64,000 bases of DNA from Candidatus Lokiarchaeota archaeon (GCA_014730275.1 WJIL01000103.1:1-64000), one strand, 5' to 3'; positions 8,717 to 17,402 are shown, counted from the stretch's first letter. Translations and numbers: made by a program. Notes: generated from the sequence alone by a model not told the origin.

Positions 8717-9609
8717 ATCAATCAAAAGTGGTGAGGTGGATGAAGGCCAATCGATTATCAATGTTATTGTTTGTCTTATTCCTAGTTTACTCATTGGTGC
8801 CCGTAACTGTACTGGCTAACCAACTACCAAGTTCCAATACTGCTAGTCTAGTAGTTGCTGGCAAGACCATCACCTTCAATGGTTGGGACCTGAACAGTCG
8901 GGGACCTGGATCAACCATTATACAAGCTGATAACTGGGATAGTTATGAGACCATTGCAGACAATTTCAACAATTCTTTGCTCTTTGGTGGACAAACTCCT
9001 TGGAATAACTACGCAGCTTTCTCCGGTCTCAATAGCACTCACTTCTCTCAGATCCTGTTCAATTGTACTGAAGAATTTGGTACCATCGTGAATCTTGATG
9101 TCAACTCAAGTTCATACCTGCGAGAATCACTGAAGACTGCGATTTCCTCTCTCTTTACCCTCAATGAATCATCAGAGTTCTGTTTCAGACCCTTCAGCGA
9201 GGATAACCTTCTGATACCGTTTTTGTGGGATCGCAGCTATACGGGAGGCTCTTTGGTGATGGGTGATATTGGTTTTTCACACTTCAAACATGAAAATGCG
9301 AGTGTTTTGGTAAATGAATCCCACTGGGAATTCGCCTTGAAGATCAACACCACTGTAGCATGTTATCCATCCCCATCCGATCCTATTTACTCCTTCACAG
9401 AGCTTTCTTGTATCGTGTGTGTCTCACTCGATGGCACAATCATCGCAATTGAACATCTTGTACCGCCATGCGGGGTTGATCCCACTACGACGACAACCAC
9501 AGAAACAACCACCCCTGTGGGCATACATCCGCTGCATGCTCTTGGAATTGGTGCCGCGGTAGGTGCCGTGGTGGTCATTGTCATTTTCTATGTCAAGAAG
9601 CAGAAGTAA
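8713..9609 (+). CDS. Surface protein with Thr-rich stalk and C-terminal anchor
   Basis: Encodes 298 residues if it starts at TTG 8713, which overlaps the TGA of the transglutaminase gene (TTGA); ATG 8740, preceded by GAGGTGG, is the alternative. It has a signal peptide (hydrophobic core LSMLLFVLFLVYSLVPV), an extracellular domain with many Asn-X-Ser/Thr sites, a Thr-rich linker (TTTTTTETTTP at about 258-268) and a C-terminal membrane helix (about 272-293) ending in KKQK. This is the standard layout of an archaeal cell-surface anchored protein. It may be a substrate or partner of the transglutaminase-like protein, judged only by the operon. Confidence 0.75.
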   Translation: MNQSKVVRWMKANRLSMLLFVLFLVYSLVPVTVLANQLPSSNTASLVVAGKTITFNGWDLNSRGPGSTIIQADNWDSYETIADNFNNSLLFGGQTPWNNYAAFSGLNSTHFSQILFNCTEEFGTIVNLDVNSSSYLRESLKTAISSLFTLNESSEFCFRPFSEDNLLIPFLWDRSYTGGSLVMGDIGFSHFKHENASVLVNESHWEFALKINTTVACYPSPSDPIYSFTELSCIVCVSLDGTIIAIEHLVPPCGVDPTTTTTTETTTPVGIHPLHALGIGAAVGAVVVIVIFYVKKQK

Positions 9610-9623
9610 AATAGTCGCGAGGT

Positions 9624-9763
9624 GTTCAGCTCACCGCTACTACTGTCTGAGGCGAGCAGACCGAAAATATAGCTCGTGCGGTACCTAGAGTTGTCAAGAT
9701 TTGAGCCAAACCTCAGTGAAACGGTACCTCCATCCTCAGCATTTCAATTAGTTTTGCAGTTTT
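9624..9763 (+). repeat. Dispersed repeat, copy 4
   Basis: Has the full 5' end TTCAGCTCACCGCTACTACT, the CGAGC/GCTCG hairpin, GTACCTAGAGTTGTCAAG and GGTACCTCCATCCTCAGCAT; the 3' AT-rich end has diverged. It begins about 15 bases behind the stop of the preceding gene and ends about 30 bases before the TATA element of the VapBC pair. Confidence 0.9.
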
Positions 9764-9788
9764 GTCTGTATTAATCAATTTCTACAGG

Positions 9789-9796
9789 CTTATATG
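9789..9796 (+). promoter_or_regulatory. TATA-like promoter element of vapBC pair 1
   Basis: CTTATATG lies about 35-40 bases upstream of the antitoxin start GTG 9830, the right place for an archaeal TATA box with a short leader. Confidence 0.5.
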
Positions 9797-9829
9797 CGCT
9801 TTTGGTAACTCAGTTACCGGGTGTGTTCA

Positions 9830-10108
9830 GTGTCGACAGTGAAGTTTGACCTGCAAGATGATTTGGAGGAGCTACAGGCTCGCCTTTATCTCGACACCGG
9901 GAAGCGGCTCACCAAGAAAGAAATCTTGGAACTGGTTTTCAGAATCGGCACGGAAAACTACGATCGTATCGTTAGTGAAATACAAGCGGGGGAGGTTCCC
10001 CTGACCGATGAGACCATCCAAGAGATTCTCTCCTTGGCTGAGGACTTGGGACCCGGTAGTGAGGATCTTTCATCGCGAGTTGATGAAATAGTATATGGTG
10101 GCAGCTGA
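9830..10108 (+). CDS. VapB-like antitoxin, pair 1
   Basis: Encodes 92 residues from GTG 9830, with GGGTG six bases upstream; an in-frame GTG at 9821 is less well placed. The N-terminal part (VKFDLQDDLEELQARLYLDT, then GKRLTKKEILELVF) looks like a ribbon-helix-helix type DNA-binding segment and the rest is acidic and helical, as expected for a toxin-neutralising tail. It directly precedes a PIN-domain gene. Type II antitoxin, probably autorepressing the pair. Homology was judged by eye only. Confidence 0.7.
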   Translation: MSTVKFDLQDDLEELQARLYLDTGKRLTKKEILELVFRIGTENYDRIVSEIQAGEVPLTDETIQEILSLAEDLGPGSEDLSSRVDEIVYGGS

Positions 10109-10109
10109 A

Positions 10110-10535
10110 ATGGCTGTTCTTCTGGATAGCAACGTAATCATTGCTATGCTCAACTCGCGCGACAAGAACCATAGCAGAGCTGGCGAGCTTCTCACGAAGC
10201 TGAAGCAGCCGGAGTATGGCATGCGCATAACAATTGACTACGTTCTCGATGAAGTGCTAACCACTTTGTGGAACCATACTCACCGAAGATCCATTGTAGA
10301 AAAGGCATACAACCTCATCTGCAGCAGGCCTGATTTCATCAAATTTTCCCAAGTCGGGTTTGATGTCCTCGATATAGCTTGGGAAACATGGATGAAGTTC
10401 GCAAGTTGGCCTGAGAAACCATTTAGCTTTACAGACTGCTGTATCATCGCATTCATGGACAAGAACGATATCGAGCATTTGGCAACTTACGATTCTGATT
10501 TTGATGGACTTGTGTCAATAATATCCAATAGATAG
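10110..10535 (+). CDS. VapC-like PIN-domain toxin, pair 1
   Basis: Encodes 141 residues from ATG 10110, which has GGTGG eight bases upstream within the antitoxin end; an in-frame ATG at 10095 would overlap the antitoxin. The PIN signature residues are visible: Asp6 in LLDSNVIIAML, an acidic pair in YVLDEVLTTL, and Asp in FSFTDCCIIAFM, with a final ATYDSDFDG segment. PIN toxins are Mg-dependent ribonucleases that cut tRNA, rRNA or mRNA. Flanked by repeat copies 4 and 5 in the same orientation, so the pair sits like a cassette between them. Confidence 0.85.
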   Translation: MAVLLDSNVIIAMLNSRDKNHSRAGELLTKLKQPEYGMRITIDYVLDEVLTTLWNHTHRRSIVEKAYNLICSRPDFIKFSQVGFDVLDIAWETWMKFASWPEKPFSFTDCCIIAFMDKNDIEHLATYDSDFDGLVSIISNR

Positions 10536-10540
10536 ACCAT

Positions 10541-10640
10541 CCCCGGCGAGCAGACCGAAAATATAACTCGTGCGCACCTAGAGTTGTCAAGATTTGAGCG
10601 AAACCTCAGAAAAGCAGTACCTCCATCCTCAGCATGCATA
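10541..10640 (+). repeat. Dispersed repeat, copy 5
   Basis: Contains CCGGCGAGCAGACCGAAAAT, CACCTAGAGTTGTCAAGATT and AGCAGTACCTCCATCCTCAG. It starts eight bases behind the toxin stop. The AT-rich 3' part found in other copies is diverged. Confidence 0.88.
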
Positions 10641-10972
10641 TTTGTAATGTGAACTGTATAGCATCATTTGCAAGCCTAGAATTTCCGTTACCCTTCTACT
10701 ATAATCTTGATTTTTCAAACCCTATGGCTTACCAAATCGCACAAAAATAATACCAATTTCTAACCGTCTCTTCAAACATCCATATGACCCATTCTTTTGC
10801 ATTGATTAGGGCAGTTTCTTTACCTAAATCCTTATTCAATGTCTGCTGCTGTAAAGTGGCCGGCTCTTTTTTTAGAAGACTCAGCTGTTGCTTACTCTCT
10901 CTTTCACGAAAGAAGCTATGGTTTTATGGATTTTCAGCTATTAATTTAATAATCGTGGATGGAGATACATAT

Positions 10973-12700
10973 ATGACAAGGGCAAAGATTCTTGCTTTAC
11001 TACTCATGTTTCAGATTGTGGTTCTCCTGATTCCGACGGAACAAATAGGGATATATAATCCTACAATCACAGAAAAAAGACCACATGAAATGGTGAACCA
11101 AGAATCATTCGCACATGCTGATGAGCATTCCGCACTGCAAGATTCATCTAATGCAATGAAAATATCTGCAGAACGGGCGGGTAAACGGGTAGAAGATTTC
11201 AACCAGATACATTGGAAGTCTATCGACTGCAGAAGGCCATCAGGTCATGCTCCTTGGGAAATAGGTTCTTCTCATAATGAATTTCACTCCCCTATAGGAT
11301 TGAATTCTCAAGATAATCAGACAGATTCTGAGGAACCAATTACAGTTGTTGGTGAATATGTTACTATGACCAATGCAGAGGACTCAATTCTGGCAGCATA
11401 TGAGCACGATGACAATCATGGACAGGAGCACGATGGCATATTTTGTGATGACACAGGTTTCTACCCTTATACCATAACCAATAGCTACGCTACACCTGAG
11501 ATGTCGCCTGCAAAAGACGCTCATTGGTTTATTAAGAAGAGTTACTCTGTGCTTGCATTTGAATTGGTCAATCCATCTTGGGCTGACATACATCTTTACC
11601 TTGATGTTGAACGGGACCAAGATATTTATTCTCGCTACCTAACGTTCTACTTGGATGGCAGTCTAACACATCAATATGTGATTGGTTCAGGTGGATTTCA
11701 CGGTGCCGTGGTTTTTTCTTATGCAAGTCCAGGTCATCACAAGGTAGAAATAGCCGTTAACTATTGTGGATGGAAAGACCATCAATGGAAACTCACCTAT
11801 GTCCAACCCTTCAATCCAGTCCTGTTTGCAAATCCTGTTCCAATTTACGATTTTTGGGAATACTTCCCACATGGATCGTATCCTACTCTAGAATGGAAAG
11901 TCCGAGCAGGCTTTGACACATACATCCATTTTGATACTGACGTTATGTCAGGTTCCAGTTATGATATCAAACTGTACATCAATAACCAATACAGGGCTAC
12001 TATTGATGCAGGAGGAGCTCATGCACTGATTTTGGGAGCGTATACAGATGACCAACCCATGAATGTAAAGATGAAGATAATGTCATCGTCTAATACATAC
12101 TATGGAACGAAAATCGATTACATGACTGTAAGTCATCGTGTAGTGACGCTAGAGATTGATTACATGGTAGATCAGAACCAGAATTCCCTTGTTCCAATTG
12201 ATGACATCTTCAGTATGGCAAGCTATGTACGTTCGTACTACATTATGCATGGATATGCAAGATGTGATTACTTGGTTGATGACCAGATTCCGTGGGATGA
12301 AGGGACGACATGGCCTTCCGAATTCCAACAAACCTTTGAAACCTACTGTGATTATAAGACCGGTGATTACGAATGGGTATTTGTGGCAAACCGGGGCACC
12401 GGTGACTACAGTAACTCGTGGGGGTTTTGGGATCCTAACAAGCCCAACCCCCCTCATGAACCCAACTATGGAATAGCAATCTTTGCAGTTCATTGTACTT
12501 CATTGGACAGTCTCAAACTCGTTTTGATGCACGAGTTCGGTCACAGTGCAGGAATAATATACTGGCCAAACGGCGAAGAAATCTACTGTGGCAACTATTA
12601 CTGTTGCATGGCCAGGATATTCTTGAATATAGGACCAAATCCATGGTATTGCATATTCCACTGGTCTCTTCGAGACTATCCATTTACACCTCAAGACTAG
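10973..12700 (+). CDS. Secreted HEFGH zinc metalloprotease-like protein
   Basis: Encodes 575 residues from ATG 10973, preceded by GGATGGAGA at good spacing and an AT-rich TTAATTTAAT at 10941-10950. A longer frame upstream would place 63 residues before the signal peptide and is rejected. Residues 1-22 are a signal peptide. The C-terminal part carries LMHEFGHSAGI with His520, Glu521 and His524, the zinc-binding HExxH of metallopeptidases. It matches the metzincin pattern HExxHxxG, but the third His is replaced by Tyr (SAGIIY), so the third zinc ligand is unclear; several Cys follow (EIYCGNYYCCM). The middle contains repeated beta-sandwich-like segments. Probably an extracellular protease or an inactive relative. 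Confidence 0.75.
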   Translation: MTRAKILALLLMFQIVVLLIPTEQIGIYNPTITEKRPHEMVNQESFAHADEHSALQDSSNAMKISAERAGKRVEDFNQIHWKSIDCRRPSGHAPWEIGSSHNEFHSPIGLNSQDNQTDSEEPITVVGEYVTMTNAEDSILAAYEHDDNHGQEHDGIFCDDTGFYPYTITNSYATPEMSPAKDAHWFIKKSYSVLAFELVNPSWADIHLYLDVERDQDIYSRYLTFYLDGSLTHQYVIGSGGFHGAVVFSYASPGHHKVEIAVNYCGWKDHQWKLTYVQPFNPVLFANPVPIYDFWEYFPHGSYPTLEWKVRAGFDTYIHFDTDVMSGSSYDIKLYINNQYRATIDAGGAHALILGAYTDDQPMNVKMKIMSSSNTYYGTKIDYMTVSHRVVTLEIDYMVDQNQNSLVPIDDIFSMASYVRSYYIMHGYARCDYLVDDQIPWDEGTTWPSEFQQTFETYCDYKTGDYEWVFVANRGTGDYSNSWGFWDPNKPNPPHEPNYGIAIFAVHCTSLDSLKLVLMHEFGHSAGIIYWPNGEEIYCGNYYCCMARIFLNIGPNPWYCIFHWSLRDYPFTPQD

Positions 12701-13039
12701 TATCGGACTAGTACCAACTAAGGAACCTGTGCGAAGCAAAGTATGCCCTTAGATATAGTCAAACGGATATAGCACGGCCTCTTGACTTCGCAATTTCCTA
12801 GTAACTGCACCTCGCATTCGTTCTTCCAATCTATGCGCACCTCCATCAATGACTTTCTCATTCCATTTCCGGATTGGACAAAAAGACGGATAGACTAGAA
12901 AAGGAGTTATTATGAATCGTGTTACATCTCTTGGAAAACTGCTCAGTACCATTTTCATTTAGAATACATTAAGTTATAAGACGTTCATTTTGTTCATGGT
13001 TTTTTGAGTTCAATCGTCAGATAGATTTATCTCAAGACA
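12701..13039 (+). other. Intergenic region
   Basis: About 340 bases without a supported gene. A 16-codon ORF (MNRVTSLGKLLSTIFI) at about 12912-12962 has a strong AAGGAGT just upstream, but it is too short to judge. TTAAGTTATAAG near 12969 may be the promoter of the next gene. Confidence 0.35.
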
Positions 13040-13525
13040 ATGCTTTCACAAAGCATGAAGATGCAGGAAGGGGCGCAAGTGCCGGTAACTGAAAAGAATG
13101 AGGGAGCCAATGTCCAAGACAGCTCTCACAGATTTTTACGCCCGCTAATTTTACCGGTACTAATACAGGTCATTCGTGGCGTGTTGTGCATCGCGTTTGA
13201 CTACTGGCTAGGTATACGGGGCCTACCAAATAGACCTCCAGGAGGACCAGTTGTTGCGGTCTACATTCCCCCCATTTTCTTCTTACTTGGAGGTCTCGAT
13301 GTCCTCTTAGCGATATTGCTGCTACGCTTCAAGGAGCACAGAGCGATCTTCTATTCTTTGGTTCTATGGAACATCCTACTGGCCTTTGCACCTGTCTGGT
13401 TTCCCATTGGCGCCCTTTTTGTATACGACTGGTTCCTCTCGGCCCTAAGTCTTAGTATCTGTGTCTTGTCCCTTCTTCACCTCGTTCTACTATTCCGGGA
13501 ACAACTCAGGATAGAGAACCTGTGA
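13040..13525 (+). CDS. Four-helix membrane protein of unknown function
   Basis: Encodes 161 residues. A polar N-terminus of about 33 residues is followed by four hydrophobic helices (about 36-55, 72-93, 102-122, 128-150) connected by short loops, with GIRGLPNRPPGGPV between helices 1 and 2. ATG 13040 and ATG 13055 are both possible starts. No family is recognised. Stands alone between the metalloprotease and a degraded region. Confidence 0.65.
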   Translation: MLSQSMKMQEGAQVPVTEKNEGANVQDSSHRFLRPLILPVLIQVIRGVLCIAFDYWLGIRGLPNRPPGGPVVAVYIPPIFFLLGGLDVLLAILLLRFKEHRAIFYSLVLWNILLAFAPVWFPIGALFVYDWFLSALSLSICVLSLLHLVLLFREQLRIENL

Positions 13526-13535
13526 TACATAGCCC

Positions 13536-13723
13536 GGAGAACTTGGCAGTCCTAGGACCAAGCAAGTTGAGGAGTACAACGAGACGATAGAGCGTTTCAA
13601 GGCCATCACTGAGCTGATTTGGAGGAAACGATGATATTACTGCACGATTTCGTCCAAGAGAAGAAATCCGTGTTACTTGAGGCTCGAATCAAGTTGGGAG
13701 CTGCTTCTCAGGAACCTCAGTGA
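13536..13723 (+). pseudogene. Remnants of two short overlapping frames next to repeat copy 6
   Basis: A frame without a start codon (ending in VEEYNETIERFKAITELIW) stops at TGA 13632-13634, overlapping ATG 13631 of a second short frame (MILLHDFVQEKKSVLLEARI...) that ends at TGA 13723 inside repeat copy 6. The ATGA overlap and helical character suggest the debris of a two-gene unit, perhaps a toxin-antitoxin pair, truncated by the repeat. Function not recognisable. Confidence 0.3.
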
Positions 13724-13789
13724 AACAGTACCTCCATCCTCAGCATCTGTTTTATTTTAGTAATGCAGTTTCAAAACAAGAAGAGGTAA
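13713..13789 (+). repeat. Dispersed repeat, copy 6 (5'-truncated)
   Basis: Only the 3' half is present: AACCTCAGTGAAACAGTACC, CTCCATCCTCAGCAT, then TTTTATTTTAGTAATGCAGT and CAAAACAAGAAGAG. The 5' half is replaced by coding-like sequence. Confidence 0.85.
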
Positions 13790-13924
13790 TATTCTATCCT
13801 GCAATTACCTGCAAGGGTCATCTTTGATTTTTCTTTGATACCCGTGTCTAAGCCTGAATCCTGAAATCTTGACCTTCTTCGAGACCCTGATATCTGCATT
13901 CATAAGATACAGACCCATTGATGC

Positions 13925-14212
13925 TTATTTTGTATGTTCACTGAACCATGCATACAGAAGCAAAGCAATGCCGATAATAATCAGCATAATTGCAGTAAGT
14001 CCAATAGAGAACCATGGAGCTAGTGTGAGGAAGATAATTGCAGTAATAACTCCCCCGATTAATATTACAGCTCCCGTGGTTTTCATATGTTGCGGAAATC
14101 GGATTACAATTCCAATCGCAATAATAGCCACAATTAAAGCAAATAGAGGTGGGCTGATTAACACGATTGGATATTCCGAACCCACAGGAGTGGTAGGCTC
14201 TTGTTGAAGCAT
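13925..14212 (-). CDS. Small three-helix membrane protein
   Basis: Encodes 95 residues from ATG 14210-14212, with AGAGGA about ten bases upstream. A short polar N-terminus (MLQQEPTTPVGSEYP) precedes three hydrophobic helices (about 16-36, 43-63, 68-88) rich in Ile. A longer frame starting 60 bases further out lacks a binding site. No family is recognised; it lies directly downstream of the secreted protein gene at 14330-15046 and may share its transcript. Confidence 0.6.
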   Translation of the reverse strand: MLQQEPTTPVGSEYPIVLISPPLFALIVAIIAIGIVIRFPQHMKTTGAVILIGGVITAIIFLTLAPWFSIGLTAIMLIIIGIALLLYAWFSEHTK

Positions 14213-14329
14213 ATTGTCATTTCCTCTTAATTTGGCTATATTTGTAATATATAAATGCACTCGCCAAGACAATACAACTACTGGTGTTGTACTATCTCAG
14301 CGAGTTAATCTACGCTTCCACCTCCCCCT

Positions 14330-15046
14330 CTATTCTGGATTTCCATTTAGCAACCATTTTGGAAGATCCATGGGGTTTGGTATGGTTGGTAGAACTGGCG
14401 GGAGAATAGACCCAGGTGAATCAACATATACCCAGCCAATTGCTTCTTTTGAATGATAGAGCCAGACAAGCCCATAGTTTTGATACCATGCGACCTCTGA
14501 CCAAGCCCAGGCTTGCATCTTGAAACCTTGGGGTACGCGTACGCCTACTGCGAAATCTGCGTAGTCTGTGAAAATCTGGCTCCAACCGATTGGACCTGTG
14601 GCGCCATCAAGTGTCCACTTAAAGTATCGATAGTTGTCATCAGTACTTTCTTCGTACGCTATGCTCATTTTTGGAAGGGTTAACGAAAAAGTGATGCCCT
14701 CGTATTCAAACGAAAAAGAACTTTGGGTATATTTGAATCCTGCCTTTGGCCTATGATTCGACGGTACTTCTTCTGCATCTAACGGGACAGATACATAAAC
14801 CACTGCTTTCAGTGGGAAAACCCAGAAATCGTTTTTATACTTAGTATCCTCAATTGTTACTTTCATTGAATAGTAATCCCATTCATCGTCTTGCTCACCG
14901 GTATCCTGCTTCAAGACAACAGAAACTTTCAGTTGACTACCTTCATCGTAATTGCTATCGATAATCTCATCATCTGCTCTCGCTAAAGGCATCATAAGGA
15001 CGAAAAGCAAGCAAACGAAAATACATATTCTCTTTACTTTTTTCAC
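14330..15046 (-). CDS. Secreted protein of unknown function
   Basis: Encodes 238 residues from GTG 15044-15046, with the strong AGGAGAGG about eight bases upstream. Residues 1-25 form a signal peptide (KKVKRICIFVCLLFVLMMPLARA). The mature protein has alternating hydrophobic and charged residues, many Trp and Tyr, and a Pro-rich C-terminus (ILPPVLPTIPNPMDLPKW). No membrane anchor is visible. It has the same general layout as the protein at 4674-5282 (SNYDEG versus SNYDDG after the signal peptide), so the two may be distant relatives. Confidence 0.7.
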   Translation of the reverse strand: MKKVKRICIFVCLLFVLMMPLARADDEIIDSNYDEGSQLKVSVVLKQDTGEQDDEWDYYSMKVTIEDTKYKNDFWVFPLKAVVYVSVPLDAEEVPSNHRPKAGFKYTQSSFSFEYEGITFSLTLPKMSIAYEESTDDNYRYFKWTLDGATGPIGWSQIFTDYADFAVGVRVPQGFKMQAWAWSEVAWYQNYGLVWLYHSKEAIGWVYVDSPGSILPPVLPTIPNPMDLPKWLLNGNPE

Positions 15047-15270
15047 ACCTATTCCTCTCCTATATACATCCGATAGTGATTTGATGATTTTCCCTTATCA
15101 TAATTGACCTTTTTTTCTTCTTATAGAGTAAGTCTTTGGAAAAATATGCTTGAATGCTTCAGCTAGTTGATATTGTACAAATCTATCTTAACTGACAGGT
15201 TAGAATGCCATTCTGAGTAATTCGTTGAGCTTGACGAATCTCTGTTATCATTTTAGATATTTGTCTTCTG

Positions 15271-15945
15271 CTATTGCTTGTCGTCGGGCTCATCATCCCA
15301 GATTTTTGTTATCTTCCATGGCCCCGAGTACTTCATCAGGAGAAGACCCACTACTAGCTGAATAGGTGCTGGCCCCACCCATACCAAGTGCCCTGTTGTC
15401 ATAATATACCTCATCACATATCCAAAGGTCACTAATGTCATGAATGTGGGTACGAGCAATGTCAGAGGGCCCAATATGAGTGCAGAATGCTTTGAAGCCT
15501 CATCCTTGCAGAATCTAACGATTTGGATGGCGAAAAATACATTGAACATCCAGAGGGGTGAAGAAGTCAGAATCTCATTGAGACTGCGAAGACGGAACTC
15601 GCTACTGTAGACCCCGAATATACGCGTTTCGTCGCTTGAGGTTCCTGGACCTAGAGCCCACATCATTGCATACACGGATACCCTAATTTCAGGTCCTCTT
15701 GATGATAGTTGATATGCGTAGCAGTACGATCCAAGAGGGGCTAGGAGCGTAACCAAGAACATTATTGCAGCAATTTGCCACGGGGTTAGCGATTTCCCCC
15801 ACTGTTTCAAATCCCCCCTTTCAACTGGCCTTGGATTGCCAGCTACATGTCTTTGCTTAAGAACATAATGACAAACCTTGCTGAATGTCTTCTCCTTTGG
15901 AGTTGTTTCATAAGTGTCACTCTTTATCCTCGCACATTGGTTCAA
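15271..15945 (-). CDS. Four-helix membrane protein of unknown function
   Basis: Encodes up to 224 residues. The N-terminal 50 residues are basic and polar, followed by about four to five hydrophobic segments (about 56-78, 130-145, 160-180, 195-212) and an acidic tail (WDDEPDDKQ). The start is uncertain: TTG 15943-15945 opens the frame, but an internal TTG (LKQWGKSLTPW) has an AGGGGGG close upstream and would shorten the protein by 46 residues. No family is recognised. Confidence 0.55.
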   Translation of the reverse strand: MNQCARIKSDTYETTPKEKTFSKVCHYVLKQRHVAGNPRPVERGDLKQWGKSLTPWQIAAIMFLVTLLAPLGSYCYAYQLSSRGPEIRVSVYAMMWALGPGTSSDETRIFGVYSSEFRLRSLNEILTSSPLWMFNVFFAIQIVRFCKDEASKHSALILGPLTLLVPTFMTLVTFGYVMRYIMTTGHLVWVGPAPIQLVVGLLLMKYSGPWKITKIWDDEPDDKQ

Positions 15946-15978
15946 AATGAAAGGATGAAATCGTATGACATCATTGTT

Positions 15979-16043
15979 TCATCACCGCTACTACTATCCC
16001 CGGCGAGCAGACCGAACGTATGACTCGTGCTGCACCTAGAGTT
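15979..16043 (+). repeat. Dispersed repeat, copy 7 (5' half)
   Basis: Shows TCATCACCGCTACTACT, CCGGCGAGCAGACCGAACG, TGACTCGTGCTGCACCTAGA, then breaks off; the PuCAGTACCTCC core is missing. It lies between a minus-strand membrane protein start and the end of the fur-like gene. Confidence 0.82.
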
Positions 16044-16086
16044 ACCTCGAGTTGATGAAAACACAGCCAATGACAAATAACGCCGG

Positions 16087-16500
16087 TTATTTCTCAACCA
16101 TGACAAGGAGGTCTTTTGCATTGACACCAGTTTTTTTCTGGATTTTCTCTATTAACTCTTCAAGAATCTGTTTTACTTCTTCGTCTTCAATATCCACTAT
16201 CCTCCCATTTGTGTCTACAAAATTCACATGAAGCGCCGGATTAACTTCGTAGTGAGTTTCCCCTCTGAAAGAAAAACCACGCACAATTTCGAGTTCTTCA
16301 AATTTTCCTAGATTTTTGAGAATTGTGGACTGGCTTACATGAGGATGATCTTTCCAAACTGCATCACAGATTTCTGAGAATGAAGGATGGTGTTCTCCTA
16401 GATTCTCTATGACTCTCAGCAATGCAAGGCGTTGTGGGGTTAGTCGGAGTCCATGTTCTCTAAGGCGATCAATCATACTTTCCAGGAATTCTTTGGCCAT
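16087..16500 (-). CDS. Fur/PerR-family transcriptional regulator
   Basis: Encodes 137 residues from ATG 16498-16500. The N-terminal winged helix shows the family pattern: RLTPQRLALLRVIENLGEHH, then PSFSEICDAV and VSQSTILKNLGKFEELEIV (the recognition helix usually reads VSxxTVYRNL). After the wing comes the dimerisation region HYEVNPALHVNFVDTNGRI, with His residues in the places of family metal ligands but without the CxxC structural zinc motifs. This points to a PerR- or Fur-like iron or peroxide sensor. It is divergent from a Dps-like gene with a palindrome in between, so control of that gene and of itself is likely. Confidence 0.88.
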   Translation of the reverse strand: MAKEFLESMIDRLREHGLRLTPQRLALLRVIENLGEHHPSFSEICDAVWKDHPHVSQSTILKNLGKFEELEIVRGFSFRGETHYEVNPALHVNFVDTNGRIVDIEDEEVKQILEELIEKIQKKTGVNAKDLLVMVEK

Positions 16501-16527
16501 GATACTCGATTCCGATGCAATTATTTA

Positions 16528-16544
16528 ATAGAAGTAAGTTCTAT
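16528..16544. promoter_or_regulatory. Palindromic operator candidate between fur-like and dps-like genes
   Basis: ATAGAAGTAAGTTCTAT is an inverted repeat with 6-bp arms and a 5-bp centre. It overlaps the TATA element CTATATAAAAG (16541-16551) of the dps-like gene and lies about 28-45 bases from the fur-like start, where a bound regulator would block both promoters. Confidence 0.6.
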
Positions 16545-16566
16545 ATAAAAGTAAGGTGAAATAATA

Positions 16567-17124
16567 ATGGCAAGAGTTGCAAGAGAGATGGTTGAGAAGG
16601 CTGGAGTCGACGTTGACGAGCTTCTTGATCTTCTTGTAAAGAATGCTTCTGCTGAACTGACGACATACTATTATTATACCATTCTTCGAGCCAATCTAAT
16701 TGGTCTTGAGGGTGAGGGTGTCAAGGAGATTGCAGAGGCAGCTCGTATTGAAGACAGAAATCATTTCGAGGCATTGGTTCCGCGCATCTACGAGCTTGGT
16801 GGCGAACTACCGGAGGACATGGTAGACTTCCATAACATCTCAGCATGTCCCCCTGCAAAGCTTCCCGAAGATCCTACAGACGTTCACGAAATTCTGAAAG
16901 TCTTAGTGGGTGCCGAACGATGTGCAGTAAGAGGGTACACTGAAATCTGTAATATGACGGCAGGAAAAGATCACAGAACCTACGAATTATCCCTTGCTAT
17001 CCTCAACGAAGAAGTGGAACACGAATCTTGGTTCTCAGAGTTTCTTGGGGAAGGACCATCAGGGCACTTCATGCGTCGAGGAGAAACTTCTCCCTTCGTA
17101 CGGAAGTTTCTACCCGAATACTAA
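16567..17124 (+). CDS. Dps-like (DPSL) ferritin-family protein
   Basis: Encodes 185 residues from ATG 16567, with GGTGA seven bases upstream. It is a four-helix ferritin-like protein: helix 1 carries Glu in SAELTTYYYYTILR, helix 2 EDRNHFEALVP gives ExxH, and helix 4 LNEEVEHESWFSEFLGEG gives the second ExxH. Cys residues in SACPPAKL and ERCAVRGYTEIC match the thioferritin (Dps-like) proteins described in archaea and some bacteria. The expected role is to oxidise and store iron with hydrogen peroxide and so protect DNA. The divergent fur/PerR-like regulator fits oxidative or iron control. Confidence 0.85.
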   Translation: MARVAREMVEKAGVDVDELLDLLVKNASAELTTYYYYTILRANLIGLEGEGVKEIAEAARIEDRNHFEALVPRIYELGGELPEDMVDFHNISACPPAKLPEDPTDVHEILKVLVGAERCAVRGYTEICNMTAGKDHRTYELSLAILNEEVEHESWFSEFLGEGPSGHFMRRGETSPFVRKFLPEY

Positions 17125-17148
17125 CACCTAGTGTTTGACGCATTCAAT

Positions 17149-17190
17149 GAAGAGAGTTGAATTACTCTCTTCCATATTTTTCTTGGGTTT
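17149..17190 (+). terminator. Hairpin and T-rich terminator after dps-like gene
   Basis: GAAGAGAGT and ACTCTCTTC form a perfect 9-bp stem with a 6-base loop, followed by the T-rich CATATTTTTCTTGGGTTTTG. It starts 24 bases behind the stop codon. Confidence 0.6.
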
Positions 17191-17402
17191 TGTCTGGCCT
17201 TTGTATATCACAGCTATTGGTTTCTAGCCTAGTCCTGACTGGAGTTTCTTCATTGTACATGTCCAGGATTGTTTTGTTGATGCGAATCTTCCGTCAGCGG
17301 GTTGTCTCCTACTTAATTCTAATATCCTAGACCCGACAATAATTTCTGTGTACAACACAGTCATTATGTTTATTACTGTAAGCACAGAGGAATCCCTAGA
17401 AC

